This document shows, in pieces, positions 20,874 through 28,368 of a stretch of DNA of 64,000 bases. Position numbers and translations under genes: made by a program. Position 1 is the stretch's first letter. Every line of letters starts with the position of its first letter. Source of the DNA: Hippopus hippopus (lineage: Eukaryota > Mollusca > Bivalvia > Cardiida > Cardiidae); NCBI GenBank assembly GCA_946811185.2, contig OX328104.1:47538505-47602504 (forward strand), read 5' to 3'. Below the pieces are notes generated by a model that was not told the DNA's origin, searched no databases, and was given only the letters and a program-made list of their open reading frames with translations.

Positions 20874-22079
20874 TTATAAATCTAATTCTATCAAGATAGA
20901 TATATAAGAGTGAGATATATTACGACTGTCTGACCTCGAGATAAAGTTTATGATGTCGCATTCCTCTACCTCTAACGGGTTCCGAAAAACGGTACAGCTA
21001 CAATTTTCGTTCACTTTTTTTATAATAGAGTAGTAATCAAGTTGCTCTTTACCGTTTACCGTTATATTAATTTTAACCTCTTCTCCGGGTGCTTTACGAT
21101 CGTTCTTTACGACCGCTAAACTTCCCCTTATGATTCTTCCCTTCGCACCCATACAATAACCACCCAAACCATGCTTTCTACCAGAATTACCATTACCGAA
21201 GGAAAATTCGAAATTACCGTTTGCGATCGGTCCGTTTTCTTCACCCCATACGGTTATAACGGGTCGTCTTAAAAGAATATCCCCTAATACCTCTTGTTTC
21301 GTTTGATCCACATAGGATTTGGTTACTAAATCACCTCCCCATAAAGGACCTCCAGCGTTTTTTAGAGTATAACCTCGAAAATCAATTTCAGCCACTGCCA
21401 TGAAACTTCCATCCTGTCTTTTTACGATGGCTCCACCATTGTCAACATAGTCTTTATTCGCAGCGGCATCGCGGGATGGTGGGTGGGGTAACCCGGTAAT
21501 CGAGTTACTATTCATATCAATTTTGGCTTTAGCGGTATAAGATCCATCAGGGTTTATAGTGAAAGCTTTTTCACCCGCAGTAGCCTCATCAACAGCAGTA
21601 TCTACGTAAAACTTACTAGCAGCCTGATCGTGTCTCGTAGGGATTCCGAGGTTGTTAATTACTTGCCCTGCCATAGAGATTGCATCAACTGCCTGATACC
21701 ACCTTCCATCTCTAAGTTCGAAGGCTCGATTGTAGTTGTCAACATACTTCTTAGTAGCAACTTCATTAGGTTCTTTAGGTTCCTTAACATTCCGTATCTC
21801 GTTGAAACCCATATTTATAAATCCGAGTGCCTGATACCCCCCGTTTTCTTTTATCCACCCCCCACTTGAAGTTCCATCCACGTAATCCTTAGTCGCCACG
21901 TCGTGCGAATTTACCGGGTTACTAACCCTCGTTAATGTATTACCATTCATGTCTATAGAACCAGTAACAACGGTCGTTCCATCCACGCGTAAAAAGTTAT
22001 TGTTCAGGTAAGCGAGTGACACACCATCACTGATTGTGCCGCTATCATCTTTCATTCTTCCGAATTTGTCAACGGGCAT
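20874..22079 (-). CDS. Fibre-like spike protein with five repeats and a C-terminal head
   Basis: The 401-residue protein starts with a short conserved-looking tail (MPVDKFGR). Five repeats follow, each ending in a K-x-Y-V-D box at residues 64-68, 110-114, 156-160, 209-213 and 254-258, so the period is about 46 residues. The repeats share 'DG-x-Y-x-A ... I-D/N-M-x-x-N-x-I ... A-A/T-x-K-x-Y-V-D', the pattern known from phage tail-fibre shafts. Residues 265-401 form a distinct Gly- and beta-rich head (GNGNSGRKHGLGGY, a CSC motif, final strands). By analogy with adenovirus fibre, the tail would bind the penton, the repeats would form a trimeric shaft and the head would contact host cells. It is the last gene of the minus-strand block and starts 7 bp after the protease stop. 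No breaks are seen. Confidence 0.78.
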   Translation of the reverse strand: MPVDKFGRMKDDSGTISDGVSLAYLNNNFLRVDGTTVVTGSIDMNGNTLTRVSNPVNSHDVATKDYVDGTSSGGWIKENGGYQALGFINMGFNEIRNVKEPKEPNEVATKKYVDNYNRAFELRDGRWYQAVDAISMAGQVINNLGIPTRHDQAASKFYVDTAVDEATAGEKAFTINPDGSYTAKAKIDMNSNSITGLPHPPSRDAAANKDYVDNGGAIVKRQDGSFMAVAEIDFRGYTLKNAGGPLWGGDLVTKSYVDQTKQEVLGDILLRRPVITVWGEENGPIANGNFEFSFGNGNSGRKHGLGGYCMGAKGRIIRGSLAVVKNDRKAPGEEVKINITVNGKEQLDYYSIIKKVNENCSCTVFRNPLEVEECDIINFISRSDSRNISHSYISILIELDL

Positions 22080-22086
22080 TTTAATA

Positions 22087-22503
22087 CTAAAAAAGTTTAT
22101 TTAAAACGTTTTGAAACGCCTTCCTCCGGGATAACTCTTTTTGAATGTATAAACATAAATGACCGCAAAATACTTGTCCCGCTCCTTGAAATTGATCGGT
22201 ATTGTACTGTATCGGGCTTTTTAAATACTCTCGAATTTCAATGGGGGGTTGTACGCCGTAACTGTCAAAATAAATTTTAGTTTTACCGTTTTTATACCAA
22301 GCGACCAAATGTGTACCGGGTCCACCGCTTTTATCGAAGTTTACTATACCGCATTCTTTTTTACTAGGTTTTTTCGGTAATGTATCTAGTAAAAAAACTC
22401 CTCTAAAATAAGGAATCTTTAATCTTTTCGCCGCATCTTCCATTTCGAAATTGCTCAACGGTTTATTGGGTAAAATTACGTTTTCGATCGAAATATTTGC
22501 CAT
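22087..22503 (-). CDS. PRO: Adenain-like cysteine protease
   Basis: The 138-residue protein is shorter than adenovirus adenain (about 200) but has the full C5-type catalytic set. His65 is in GTHLVAWY, Asp80 in IYFDSYG, the oxyanion Gln106 in FQGAGQ, and Cys113 in VFCGHLC, seven residues after the Gln as in adenain. Its known role is cleavage of capsid and core precursors during virion maturation. A matching cleavage-type site (IEGG before Phe84) is present in the core protein at 25584-26183. The start codon lies 2 bp after the integrase stop, indicating a compact minus-strand transcription unit. No lesion seen. Confidence 0.92.
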   Translation of the reverse strand: MANISIENVILPNKPLSNFEMEDAAKRLKIPYFRGVFLLDTLPKKPSKKECGIVNFDKSGGPGTHLVAWYKNGKTKIYFDSYGVQPPIEIREYLKSPIQYNTDQFQGAGQVFCGHLCLYIQKELSRRKAFQNVLNKLF

Positions 22504-22505
22504 TT

Positions 22506-23405
22506 TTAGAATTGCTCGATATTCTTATTATCGACCCAAGAATTAAACTCGTTGGAATAGCCTTTCCACTTTACGAGAGATTTATCTTTCTGTTTTTTAA
22601 TAACCTTTTCTATCCTAAACGTCTCTTGGGTAGTTTTCTGAAGTTCGGGTTCATAAAATGCGCCTTCTATTTCTTCTCCGTTAAGATCCTTAATACTATA
22701 CGTTATAGGCGATGTAGGTTTTACTTCGGAAACTATAAAAACCTCTTCCGTCCATCTCGTCGTATAACCTTTCTCGAAAGTCTTTTTCTTTTTAGATATT
22801 CTCACTTTATCACCCACGGAAAACTTAGGTGCTTTTACTTCACCCTGATGAGGGTAAAGGTTTCTCCAAACCATAGTTTCATTCTCTTTCTTACTAGCCT
22901 CTACCGGCGTCATTTTAATAGAGGAATGGATAGTATTATTATACTCCTTGACGAGATCTTGCAAGACATCGATGTAAACGTTCGTAGAGTTAGCGGAGAA
23001 ATACTTCCACATCTTCTCCTTCATCGTTCTAATCCACCGTTCAACGACGCTAGATTTCTCTTCGTTCTGTGTGGAATACAATTGAACCAACGCTTTTACG
23101 TCTTTGTTGTAAAACTCCCTACCTTCATCAACCCACAATTTCTTTGGCTTTCTTTCCTTAAAAATGGCTTCAAACGCTTCAGCCGTCACCTTGCCTGTCT
23201 TGTTTTTCAACGGGACCAGCCACCCATACTTCGAAAAGATGTCGATCACAGCGAGAAGATAATTATTGCCTCGATTATACTTAGAAAAAGCGTGCATGTC
23301 GACTAAATCTGCGGCCCATATACTATCGATACCGTTCACTATAACTCTCCTCTTTTTAAACCTTCGTCTTACGGGTTTGTGCAATTCCTCCGCCAGAGTC
23401 ATCAT
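22506..23405 (-). CDS. INT: Retroviral-type integrase with chromodomain
   Basis: The 299-residue protein begins with the usual basic Polinton-type N-terminus (ELHKPVRRRF). The RNase H-like core shows Asp33 (WAADLVDM), Asp93 (WVDEGREF) and Glu122 (SSVVERW). An SH3-like/basic region lies around residues 190-250, and a C-terminal chromodomain at about 263-299 (LVKWKGY, NSWVDNKNI). Integrases of this type insert the linear element and make the 6-bp target duplication; the chromodomain may guide it to chromatin. Oddity: only 28 residues separate Asp93 and Glu122, where 33-35 is usual, so a small in-frame deletion may have damaged this copy. The first ATG overlaps the upstream PLA2 stop as ATGA. 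Confidence 0.92.
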   Translation of the reverse strand: MMTLAEELHKPVRRRFKKRRVIVNGIDSIWAADLVDMHAFSKYNRGNNYLLAVIDIFSKYGWLVPLKNKTGKVTAEAFEAIFKERKPKKLWVDEGREFYNKDVKALVQLYSTQNEEKSSVVERWIRTMKEKMWKYFSANSTNVYIDVLQDLVKEYNNTIHSSIKMTPVEASKKENETMVWRNLYPHQGEVKAPKFSVGDKVRISKKKKTFEKGYTTRWTEEVFIVSEVKPTSPITYSIKDLNGEEIEGAFYEPELQKTTQETFRIEKVIKKQKDKSLVKWKGYSNEFNSWVDNKNIEQF

Positions 23406-23896
23406 TTTCGGGTTTTTTTGACTCCCATTCCGAACTGCATCTTTGTACCTATGAGTCTACTTACCAAACCCCGTTCCATCTTTTCTCTAATAGAAGGGTT
23501 GTAAATACCATCCAATTCCGCCAACATATTCTTGTCACACACCGCGTTTCTCGTGGCTGTGTCATTGTGCTTAAGATAACAAACATCATGGTTGTAAGCG
23601 GCCTTATCGACGCGGTTAATCGGTTTGCTCCACTTCTTCGGTGTTAAATCCGGGTTGAGTCTTTTCTTCAGCTTAGTACCAGGTCCCGTAAAATTATGAC
23701 CGGGTAGATGCATTTCGAAAGGCATGTTGTTTATGACTTTGTTTAGCAAGGATCCACCCGTTGGGGTAGATACAAATTGGGTTTTAGTTATCCCGCAAAC
23801 CGCGCATTTCCCACGCTTCATATTCCTGTTATTTTTACTGACCACGTAGCTTACATCTTTCGTATCGGTACGTCTCTTACACTTAACGCAATACAT
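23402..23896 (-). CDS. Zn-ribbon / phospholipase A2 protein
   Basis: The 164-residue protein has an N-terminal zinc ribbon (Cys3, Cys6, Cys31, Cys34; DUF5679-like). A short PLA2 domain of the parvovirus VP1 type follows: calcium loop NFTGPG at 68-73, Asp97, and catalytic His103-Asp104 in YNHDVCY. The C-terminus is basic (KKTRK). In parvoviruses this activity breaches the endosomal membrane during entry, and Polinton/adintovirus relatives carry a similar gene. It is the first gene of the minus-strand block, divergent from the ATPase across a 34-bp gap, and its stop overlaps the integrase start by four bases. Confidence 0.85.
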   Translation of the reverse strand: MYCVKCKRRTDTKDVSYVVSKNNRNMKRGKCAVCGITKTQFVSTPTGGSLLNKVINNMPFEMHLPGHNFTGPGTKLKKRLNPDLTPKKWSKPINRVDKAAYNHDVCYLKHNDTATRNAVCDKNMLAELDGIYNPSIREKMERGLVSRLIGTKMQFGMGVKKTRK

Positions 23897-23930
23897 CTTT
23901 TTATATAAAATAAAAAAAGTTAAATAGAAA
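23897..23930. promoter_or_regulatory. 34-bp divergent promoter between PLA2 and ATPase genes
   Basis: All signals for two divergent genes must lie in or very near this AT-only-like spacer. Reading toward PLA2 it ends TTTTATATAAAAAG then ATG. Reading toward the ATPase it contains TATATAAAATAAAAAAAG and AAATAGAAA then ATG. Motifs match the TATAAAATG-type start contexts elsewhere in the element. Confidence 0.65.
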
Positions 23931-24713
23931 ATGGATATTATAAACTTGTCATGGAATGATGTAGTATCAAAGAGATTTAATCACCCCCTTTTACCGAAAA
24001 GTATCAGAGGTTTAATTATAGGCAAATCGGGATGCGGTAAAACTACTTTATTGTTAAACCTTTTACTCAGACCAGGTTGGCTTGATTACAACGATTTGAG
24101 CGTTTTCGGAAAAAGCCTTTTTCAACCGGAATACCGAATATTAAAAAAGGCTTTTGAAGAAAAACTACCGAAAGAATGTATCTTTAGGTTGTTTGACATG
24201 CGTGATGAGATACAAAAACTAAACATTGTACCGACGGCAGTAGTCGAAGAATGGATTAAAACGATTAAAAATAAATCGGATATAGATTGCAACTTCTTCG
24301 AGAACGCGGGCGATGTGCCTGATCCGAGAGAGTTAAACTTGGAAAATAAAAACCTGATCATCTTCGACGACCTGCTTTTAGAGAGGCAGAATAAATGCGA
24401 GTGTTATTACGTTCGAGGAAGACATAGTAACGTCGACTGTTTTTACCTCTCACAAAATTACTTTAGGCTACCGAGGCAAACCATCAGAGAGAACGCAAAT
24501 TTTATCTGTCTCTTTTCGCAAGACCTAAAAAACGTTAACCATATTTATAACGATCATGTGGGTGACGATATGCCTAAGGATGAGTTCAGAAAATTCTGTC
24601 GAAAGGCGTGGGAAAAACCACACGGCTTTGCTATCATTGACTTAACGAGTGAAAAGCATGATGGGAAGTATAGAAACGGTTTTGATAATTTTTATATACC
24701 GAGGTCGGTTTAA
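23931..24713 (+). CDS. ATP: A32-like packaging ATPase (FtsK/HerA type)
   Basis: The 260-residue protein has a Walker A at residues 31-39 (GKSGCGKTT), a Walker B at 141-147 (NLIIFDD) and a downstream polar motif at 172-177 (YLSQNY), in the order known for genome-packaging ATPases of Polintons, virophages and large DNA viruses. Its role is to pump the linear genome into the preformed capsid using ATP. Length and motifs look intact. It heads the plus-strand virion block and is followed after 23 bp by the penton-like gene. Confidence 0.93.
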   Translation: MDIINLSWNDVVSKRFNHPLLPKSIRGLIIGKSGCGKTTLLLNLLLRPGWLDYNDLSVFGKSLFQPEYRILKKAFEEKLPKECIFRLFDMRDEIQKLNIVPTAVVEEWIKTIKNKSDIDCNFFENAGDVPDPRELNLENKNLIIFDDLLLERQNKCECYYVRGRHSNVDCFYLSQNYFRLPRQTIRENANFICLFSQDLKNVNHIYNDHVGDDMPKDEFRKFCRKAWEKPHGFAIIDLTSEKHDGKYRNGFDNFYIPRSV

Positions 24714-24736
24714 AAAATATTTTCGTTTTTTAAAAG

Positions 24737-25513
24737 ATGGATATAGATCTTTTAAAAAAGATTGTAAAAAATACGGAACACAAAACATCGCTTCAAATCA
24801 TTGTAAGCGATAACAAAACGCGTTTTAGAACGAGGTTTAATCCTCCGATTCAGCTTGAAAAGGATAAAGTATACGAAATAGCTTTAGTAAACCTCGAAAC
24901 TTACTACTCTTTTCCAAACATTGATGAAACGAACAACACATTAGTTTATTCTCCGGACAATGGCGCCTCATGGATTAAAATAAAAATACCTGAAGGAAGT
25001 TATGACCTTGTTGACATTAATGATACAATTTAGCAGGAAATGAGAAAAAAGGGTCATTATGATAGAGTTAATGAAGAGTATCCTATTAACTTTTCTGCAA
25101 ACACTAATATCCTAAAGTCTGTTCTTACTCTAGAAGATGGCTACCAAGTAGATTTTAATCAACCAGGATCCCTCGCTAAAGTATTAGGATTTACTCGCGC
25201 TAAATACACGCGAGGATTTCACGAGTCGGAGAATGTAGTGAACATTCTTAGCATAAATAGTTTGCTCGTTAACATAGATATTATTTCGGGAAGTTACGTT
25301 AATGGCTCAACAAAAAACACTATTTACTCTTTTTTCCCGGACGTTGCGCCAGGATATAAGATAATAGAGTCACCAGTTAATTTAGTATACTTACCAATAA
25401 CATTAGATGAAATACATAACCTAGAGGTAAATATTACGGATCAAGATGGTAATTTACTAAATCTTAGAGGCGAAAATTTAACGATTAGGTTTCATATTAG
25501 AGAAGCGAGGTGA
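24737..25513 (+). pseudogene. Penton-like minor capsid gene with in-frame TAG
   Basis: Two segments lie in one frame: 98 codons to a TAG at 25031-25033, then an open stretch of 159 codons to 25513. The position between the ATPase and core-protein genes, the length of about 258 codons and the beta-rich sequence fit the single-jelly-roll penton (minor capsid) of Polintons. Both parts remain coding-like with no other disturbance, so the stop is recent or is read through. The stop is followed by CAG; a single C-to-T change of a CAG codon would also explain it. As it stands, only a short N-terminal product is expected without readthrough. Confidence 0.78.
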
Positions 25514-25583
25514 CTCGCGAGGCTCGTCAGGGATGACCCAACTTCCTGCTGTTCGGGATAAATAAAAAATAGTTATATATAAA

Positions 25584-26183
25584 ATGACGCGTTACACTAA
25601 TGTTAAAGTAAATATATCGGAAGGGCAAAAGGAAAAGCTTCAACATGCTGTTAGAGCTGGTTGTTCAGCAACAAGTATTCGTTTAGGTCACGAAGATTTA
25701 CGCGGTAATGATGTTTTAGCAATTACCGATTCACAAGCGAAGAAAATGGCTAAAGCCTATGAGGATGGTAGGGGTATAACTATTAGAATGTCTGCGAAAC
25801 AACTTAAACATAACTCGAAAATAGAAGGAGGTTTTCTCGGAATGTTAGCTGGGTTAGCTGCTAGAGCTTTGCCGATGCTCGCAAAAACCGTTTTACCGGC
25901 TCTAGGTGTTGGTGCTCTTTCTGGATTAGCTCAAACGGGCGTACAAAAAGCGATGGGGTCGGGTCTTTACCTTAAAAAAGGAGGAAGTGTGTGCCAAGTT
26001 GAAACTGATGGATGTGGATTATACTTAAAACCATACAAAGGTAAAGGATTATCTCATGTTGGTGATGGGTTGTATCTAAAGCAAGGAGGAAAAATGTATG
26101 ATGGAAGAGGACTTTTACTCGGACCTAATAGTCCATTCGCTAATATCCCTATCTTAGGAGCTCGGGAGACGAGCCCGGGATAA
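25584..26183 (+). CDS. Virion core / membrane-active minor protein
   Basis: The 199-residue protein has three parts. Residues 1-80 are a basic, soluble domain. Residues 84-117 form a hydrophobic, amphipathic stretch (FLGMLAGLAARALPMLAKTV onward). The C-terminal part is Gly-rich with repeated GLYLK boxes near 132, 149 and 161 and a LLLGPNSPF motif. Ile80-Glu-Gly-Gly just before Phe84 fits the adenain cleavage rule (M/I/L-x-G-G then cut), so protease processing would release the hydrophobic segment, as happens to adenovirus protein VI. Similar proteins are standard in Polintons and adintoviruses. The start directly follows TTATATATAAA. A GC-rich dyad near 26160 alters the extreme C-terminus (GARETSPG). 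Confidence 0.78.
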   Translation: MTRYTNVKVNISEGQKEKLQHAVRAGCSATSIRLGHEDLRGNDVLAITDSQAKKMAKAYEDGRGITIRMSAKQLKHNSKIEGGFLGMLAGLAARALPMLAKTVLPALGVGALSGLAQTGVQKAMGSGLYLKKGGSVCQVETDGCGLYLKPYKGKGLSHVGDGLYLKQGGKMYDGRGLLLGPNSPFANIPILGARETSPG

Positions 26184-26204
26184 ATATTATTTATAAAATA
26201 AAAA

Positions 26205-26630
26205 ATGGACAACGGTATAAAGTCTAATATCTTCGCCCAACATAAAACTATCTCTGCTTTCCTGCGTCAGCCTCGCCTCCCGAGACTCGGCGAGGGAGAG
26301 AGAAGCATATTTTGGAAACCTCATTTAGAGGGAGTAAGATTTCCTCCCTTAAAGCGCGATCCTCTAAAATGGAAAATATACTCGCAAGTAACTATTAAGA
26401 TTCCTCCTCGTGATGGCACGAGAGTTCCGCTAGGATTTGGTTATATAACTACACGAGGAGTTGTAGTGATATCTGTTAGTAATAAATGGAAAGATAGTTT
26501 AACAATTCTTAATGGGATGCATCTTGATAGTGAGGCTGATGATATCTCAGTCTACATTTATAATTTCTCGCGAAAACCGATCGAAATACCTGAGGGGGAG
26601 TTAATCTGTTATTTAAAATATTTGGCATAA
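26205..26630 (+). CDS. Degenerate dUTPase-fold protein
   Basis: The 141-residue protein resembles the trimeric dUTPase fold in its C-terminal two thirds. It has IPPRDGTRVPLGFGYITTRG (the strand entering motif 2), a motif 3-like NGMHLDSEADDISVYIYN, and a motif 4-like IPEGELICYL. The canonical PRSS serine motif, the motif 1 aspartate region and the Gly-rich C-terminal arm are missing, so enzymatic activity is unlikely. Catalytically dead dUTPase-fold proteins are known in adenoviruses (E4 ORF1) and herpesviruses, where they interact with host proteins. A GC-rich palindromic insert encodes residues 17-35 (start ISAFLRQ). It begins after TATAAAATAAAAA. Confidence 0.6.
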   Translation: MDNGIKSNIFAQHKTISAFLRQPRLPRLGEGERSIFWKPHLEGVRFPPLKRDPLKWKIYSQVTIKIPPRDGTRVPLGFGYITTRGVVVISVSNKWKDSLTILNGMHLDSEADDISVYIYNFSRKPIEIPEGELICYLKYLA

Positions 26631-26658
26631 AAAAAAAAAAAAAAAATATTTTAATAAA

Positions 26659-27330
26659 ATGACAGATACGGATCAAAAACACCCTAATAAAATATATCCT
26701 CAGTTACCCAAAGAACAAAGTACAGCAAGCGCCCCGCCGCTCGAGATGCATGACAGAGGTCATTCCTACCGTTTACAAAAAATATCAGAAGTACAACAGT
26801 TTCTTGAGAAGGAGATTCGAGAAAGAGAAGCTCTAGCCAAAAAGTACTTTCGTGCCTCTAGAATAGTAGACAACGTTGATATCGTCCTGGTAACCGTAAC
26901 AATGGTTGCTGGTGCCGGTGGTATAGGTTTGCTTTCTACCGTTGTAGCTATTCCAGCTGTAGTAGCATTAGAAGCAACGGCTTTGGGAACCGGTCTTCTT
27001 TCATTGGTAGGTAAGTATGTTGTTAGAAATAGTAGAAGCAAAGGAGAAAAGCATCAAAAGATTAGAATGTTAGCTGACGCTAAGTTAGATACCGTTTCAA
27101 CGCATATATCCAAAGCTTTAATTGACAATTATATCTCTGATGATGAATTCAAACTAATCATGGAAGAATTAGATAAATATAAAAGCATGAAGGAAGAGAT
27201 ACGTACCAAGATCAAGAAGAAGATTTCCTCAGAAAACGAAGAAACTCTAATAGAAAGGGGGAGGCGTGAGCAAAGGGAGTCCTTTCGGAGGCTTGTTGAA
27301 AAACATCACGACTACCTGCTCGAATATTAG
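26659..27330 (+). CDS. Hairpin membrane protein with coiled coil
   Basis: The 223-residue protein has a Pro-rich N-terminus (IYPQLP and SAPP motifs), a charged helix (about 37-65) and two adjacent hydrophobic segments around 72-118 (VDIVLVTVTMVAGAGGIGLL and VVAIPAVVALEATALG). A long charged, probably coiled-coil tail with KYKSMKEEIRTKIKKK follows. I recognise it as a recurrent Polinton-type protein without an assigned function. The hairpin suggests insertion in a membrane. YPQL resembles ALIX-binding YPxL late-domain motifs, which is speculative. It is preceded by a 16-A run and TTTTAATAAA next to the ATG. Confidence 0.65.
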   Translation: MTDTDQKHPNKIYPQLPKEQSTASAPPLEMHDRGHSYRLQKISEVQQFLEKEIREREALAKKYFRASRIVDNVDIVLVTVTMVAGAGGIGLLSTVVAIPAVVALEATALGTGLLSLVGKYVVRNSRSKGEKHQKIRMLADAKLDTVSTHISKALIDNYISDDEFKLIMEELDKYKSMKEEIRTKIKKKISSENEETLIERGRREQRESFRRLVEKHHDYLLEY

Positions 27331-27436
27331 ATTGCCAGAAATCCGTTGTAGATGTATTTGTGAAATGGGTGATACCTCTGACATGTAATCCTCTCTGCTG
27401 ACGCCTCGACTCCCGAGAGGAGGCAGAGTATATTAC

Positions 27437-27484
27437 GTTGAAAACTGGGTTGAAAACTGCGTTGAAAACTACGTTGAAAAACTA
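27437..27484 (+). repeat. Four 12-bp tandem repeats upstream of gene
   Basis: GTTGAAAACTGG, GTTGAAAACTGC, GTTGAAAACTAC and GTTGAAAAACTA follow each other directly. The array is open in the frame of the next gene, but it lies upstream of that gene's ATG at 27504, so I treat it as leader or promoter DNA. Confidence 0.85.
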
Positions 27485-27503
27485 TTTTAGTAATTTAAAA
27501 AAA

Positions 27504-28367
27504 ATGTCTTTTTTAAAAATCACTGATCCCACAAAAAGGGACTTAATCGTAAAAGAGTATCTCGAAACGAGAAAGAATATTCGGGATAATCTAATAGCGG
27601 AGAAAACGGGTGAACAACAACTTCAAACCGATCTTTCAAAGTTTTTTAAACCTATAACGGAAACGCAAAAAGCTACAGCGAGGGAGATTACGGAAGAACT
27701 TAAACCTATTAAAGAGGGTATTGAAAGCTTACCACAAAATATTAAATTTCCAGCCTTTCCTTCTATCACAGCTTATGATAAACCGTCAGAAGAAACGGAT
27801 TCGATATTTATCGGAGAAATAGCGGAAAAGCATTTAAGAAAGTTTGCTACTATGTCTGGAGTTGACAAAACCCACGGAATATATGACAAAAAGGGTAAGT
27901 TTTATATCGGTAACAAACCAATTGTTATTCGATACAACAATATTATTGTGGATGGTGAAGAATATGAAGGTACCCCCGGTCTATGGGAGTTAATCGTATC
28001 TAAAGATCCGGATATTAATATTTTTGGAGGCGAGGATTATGAGAATTACGCGAGGATAATGGTAAAAACGAGTGCTCTTCATCAGAATTACGATTCAAGC
28101 AACAAACGACCTAGTTCCAGTAAAAGTAAAAAATGGACCAATATACTTAGACCTATTTGGGATAATAAAAAATATCATGAAGGAAAGGGCACCGTTGTTA
28201 TCCCATCTGACCCAAACACATTAATAGAATGACTAGACCTGTTGATGGCAAGTAAAGAAGCGGGTAACACAGGCGTAAGAAACGAGTTAGTGAGCATTTG
28301 CGACGAATTAAAAAGACAAGGCGTTTTAAATTCGAGCGCTTATAAGAATTTAATGTCTATATTATAA
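27504..28367 (+). pseudogene. Conserved Polinton-type protein, interrupted by in-frame TGA
   Basis: I choose ATG 27504 (after AATTTAAAAAAA) because the open frame upstream is only tandem repeat. The frame runs 242 codons to TGA at 28230-28232. It then continues open for 44 codons with coherent, helix-forming content (KEAGNTGVRNELVSICDEL) to a TAA at 28365-28367, one base before the next gene's ATG. That tight junction argues that the original gene ended at 28367. The N-terminal half is charged and coiled-coil-like (residues about 15-75). The middle has FGIYDKKG-like and YEGTPGLWEL motifs, which I recall as recurrent in Polinton virion-block genes of unknown function. TGA from CGA would be a CpG-type transition. 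Confidence 0.72.
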
Positions 28368-28368
28368 A

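Noticed and set aside
22497..23306. 269-codon plus-strand ORF opposite the integrase
   Set aside because: Antisense shadow of the integrase gene; Phe/Leu/Arg-rich composition and no domain.
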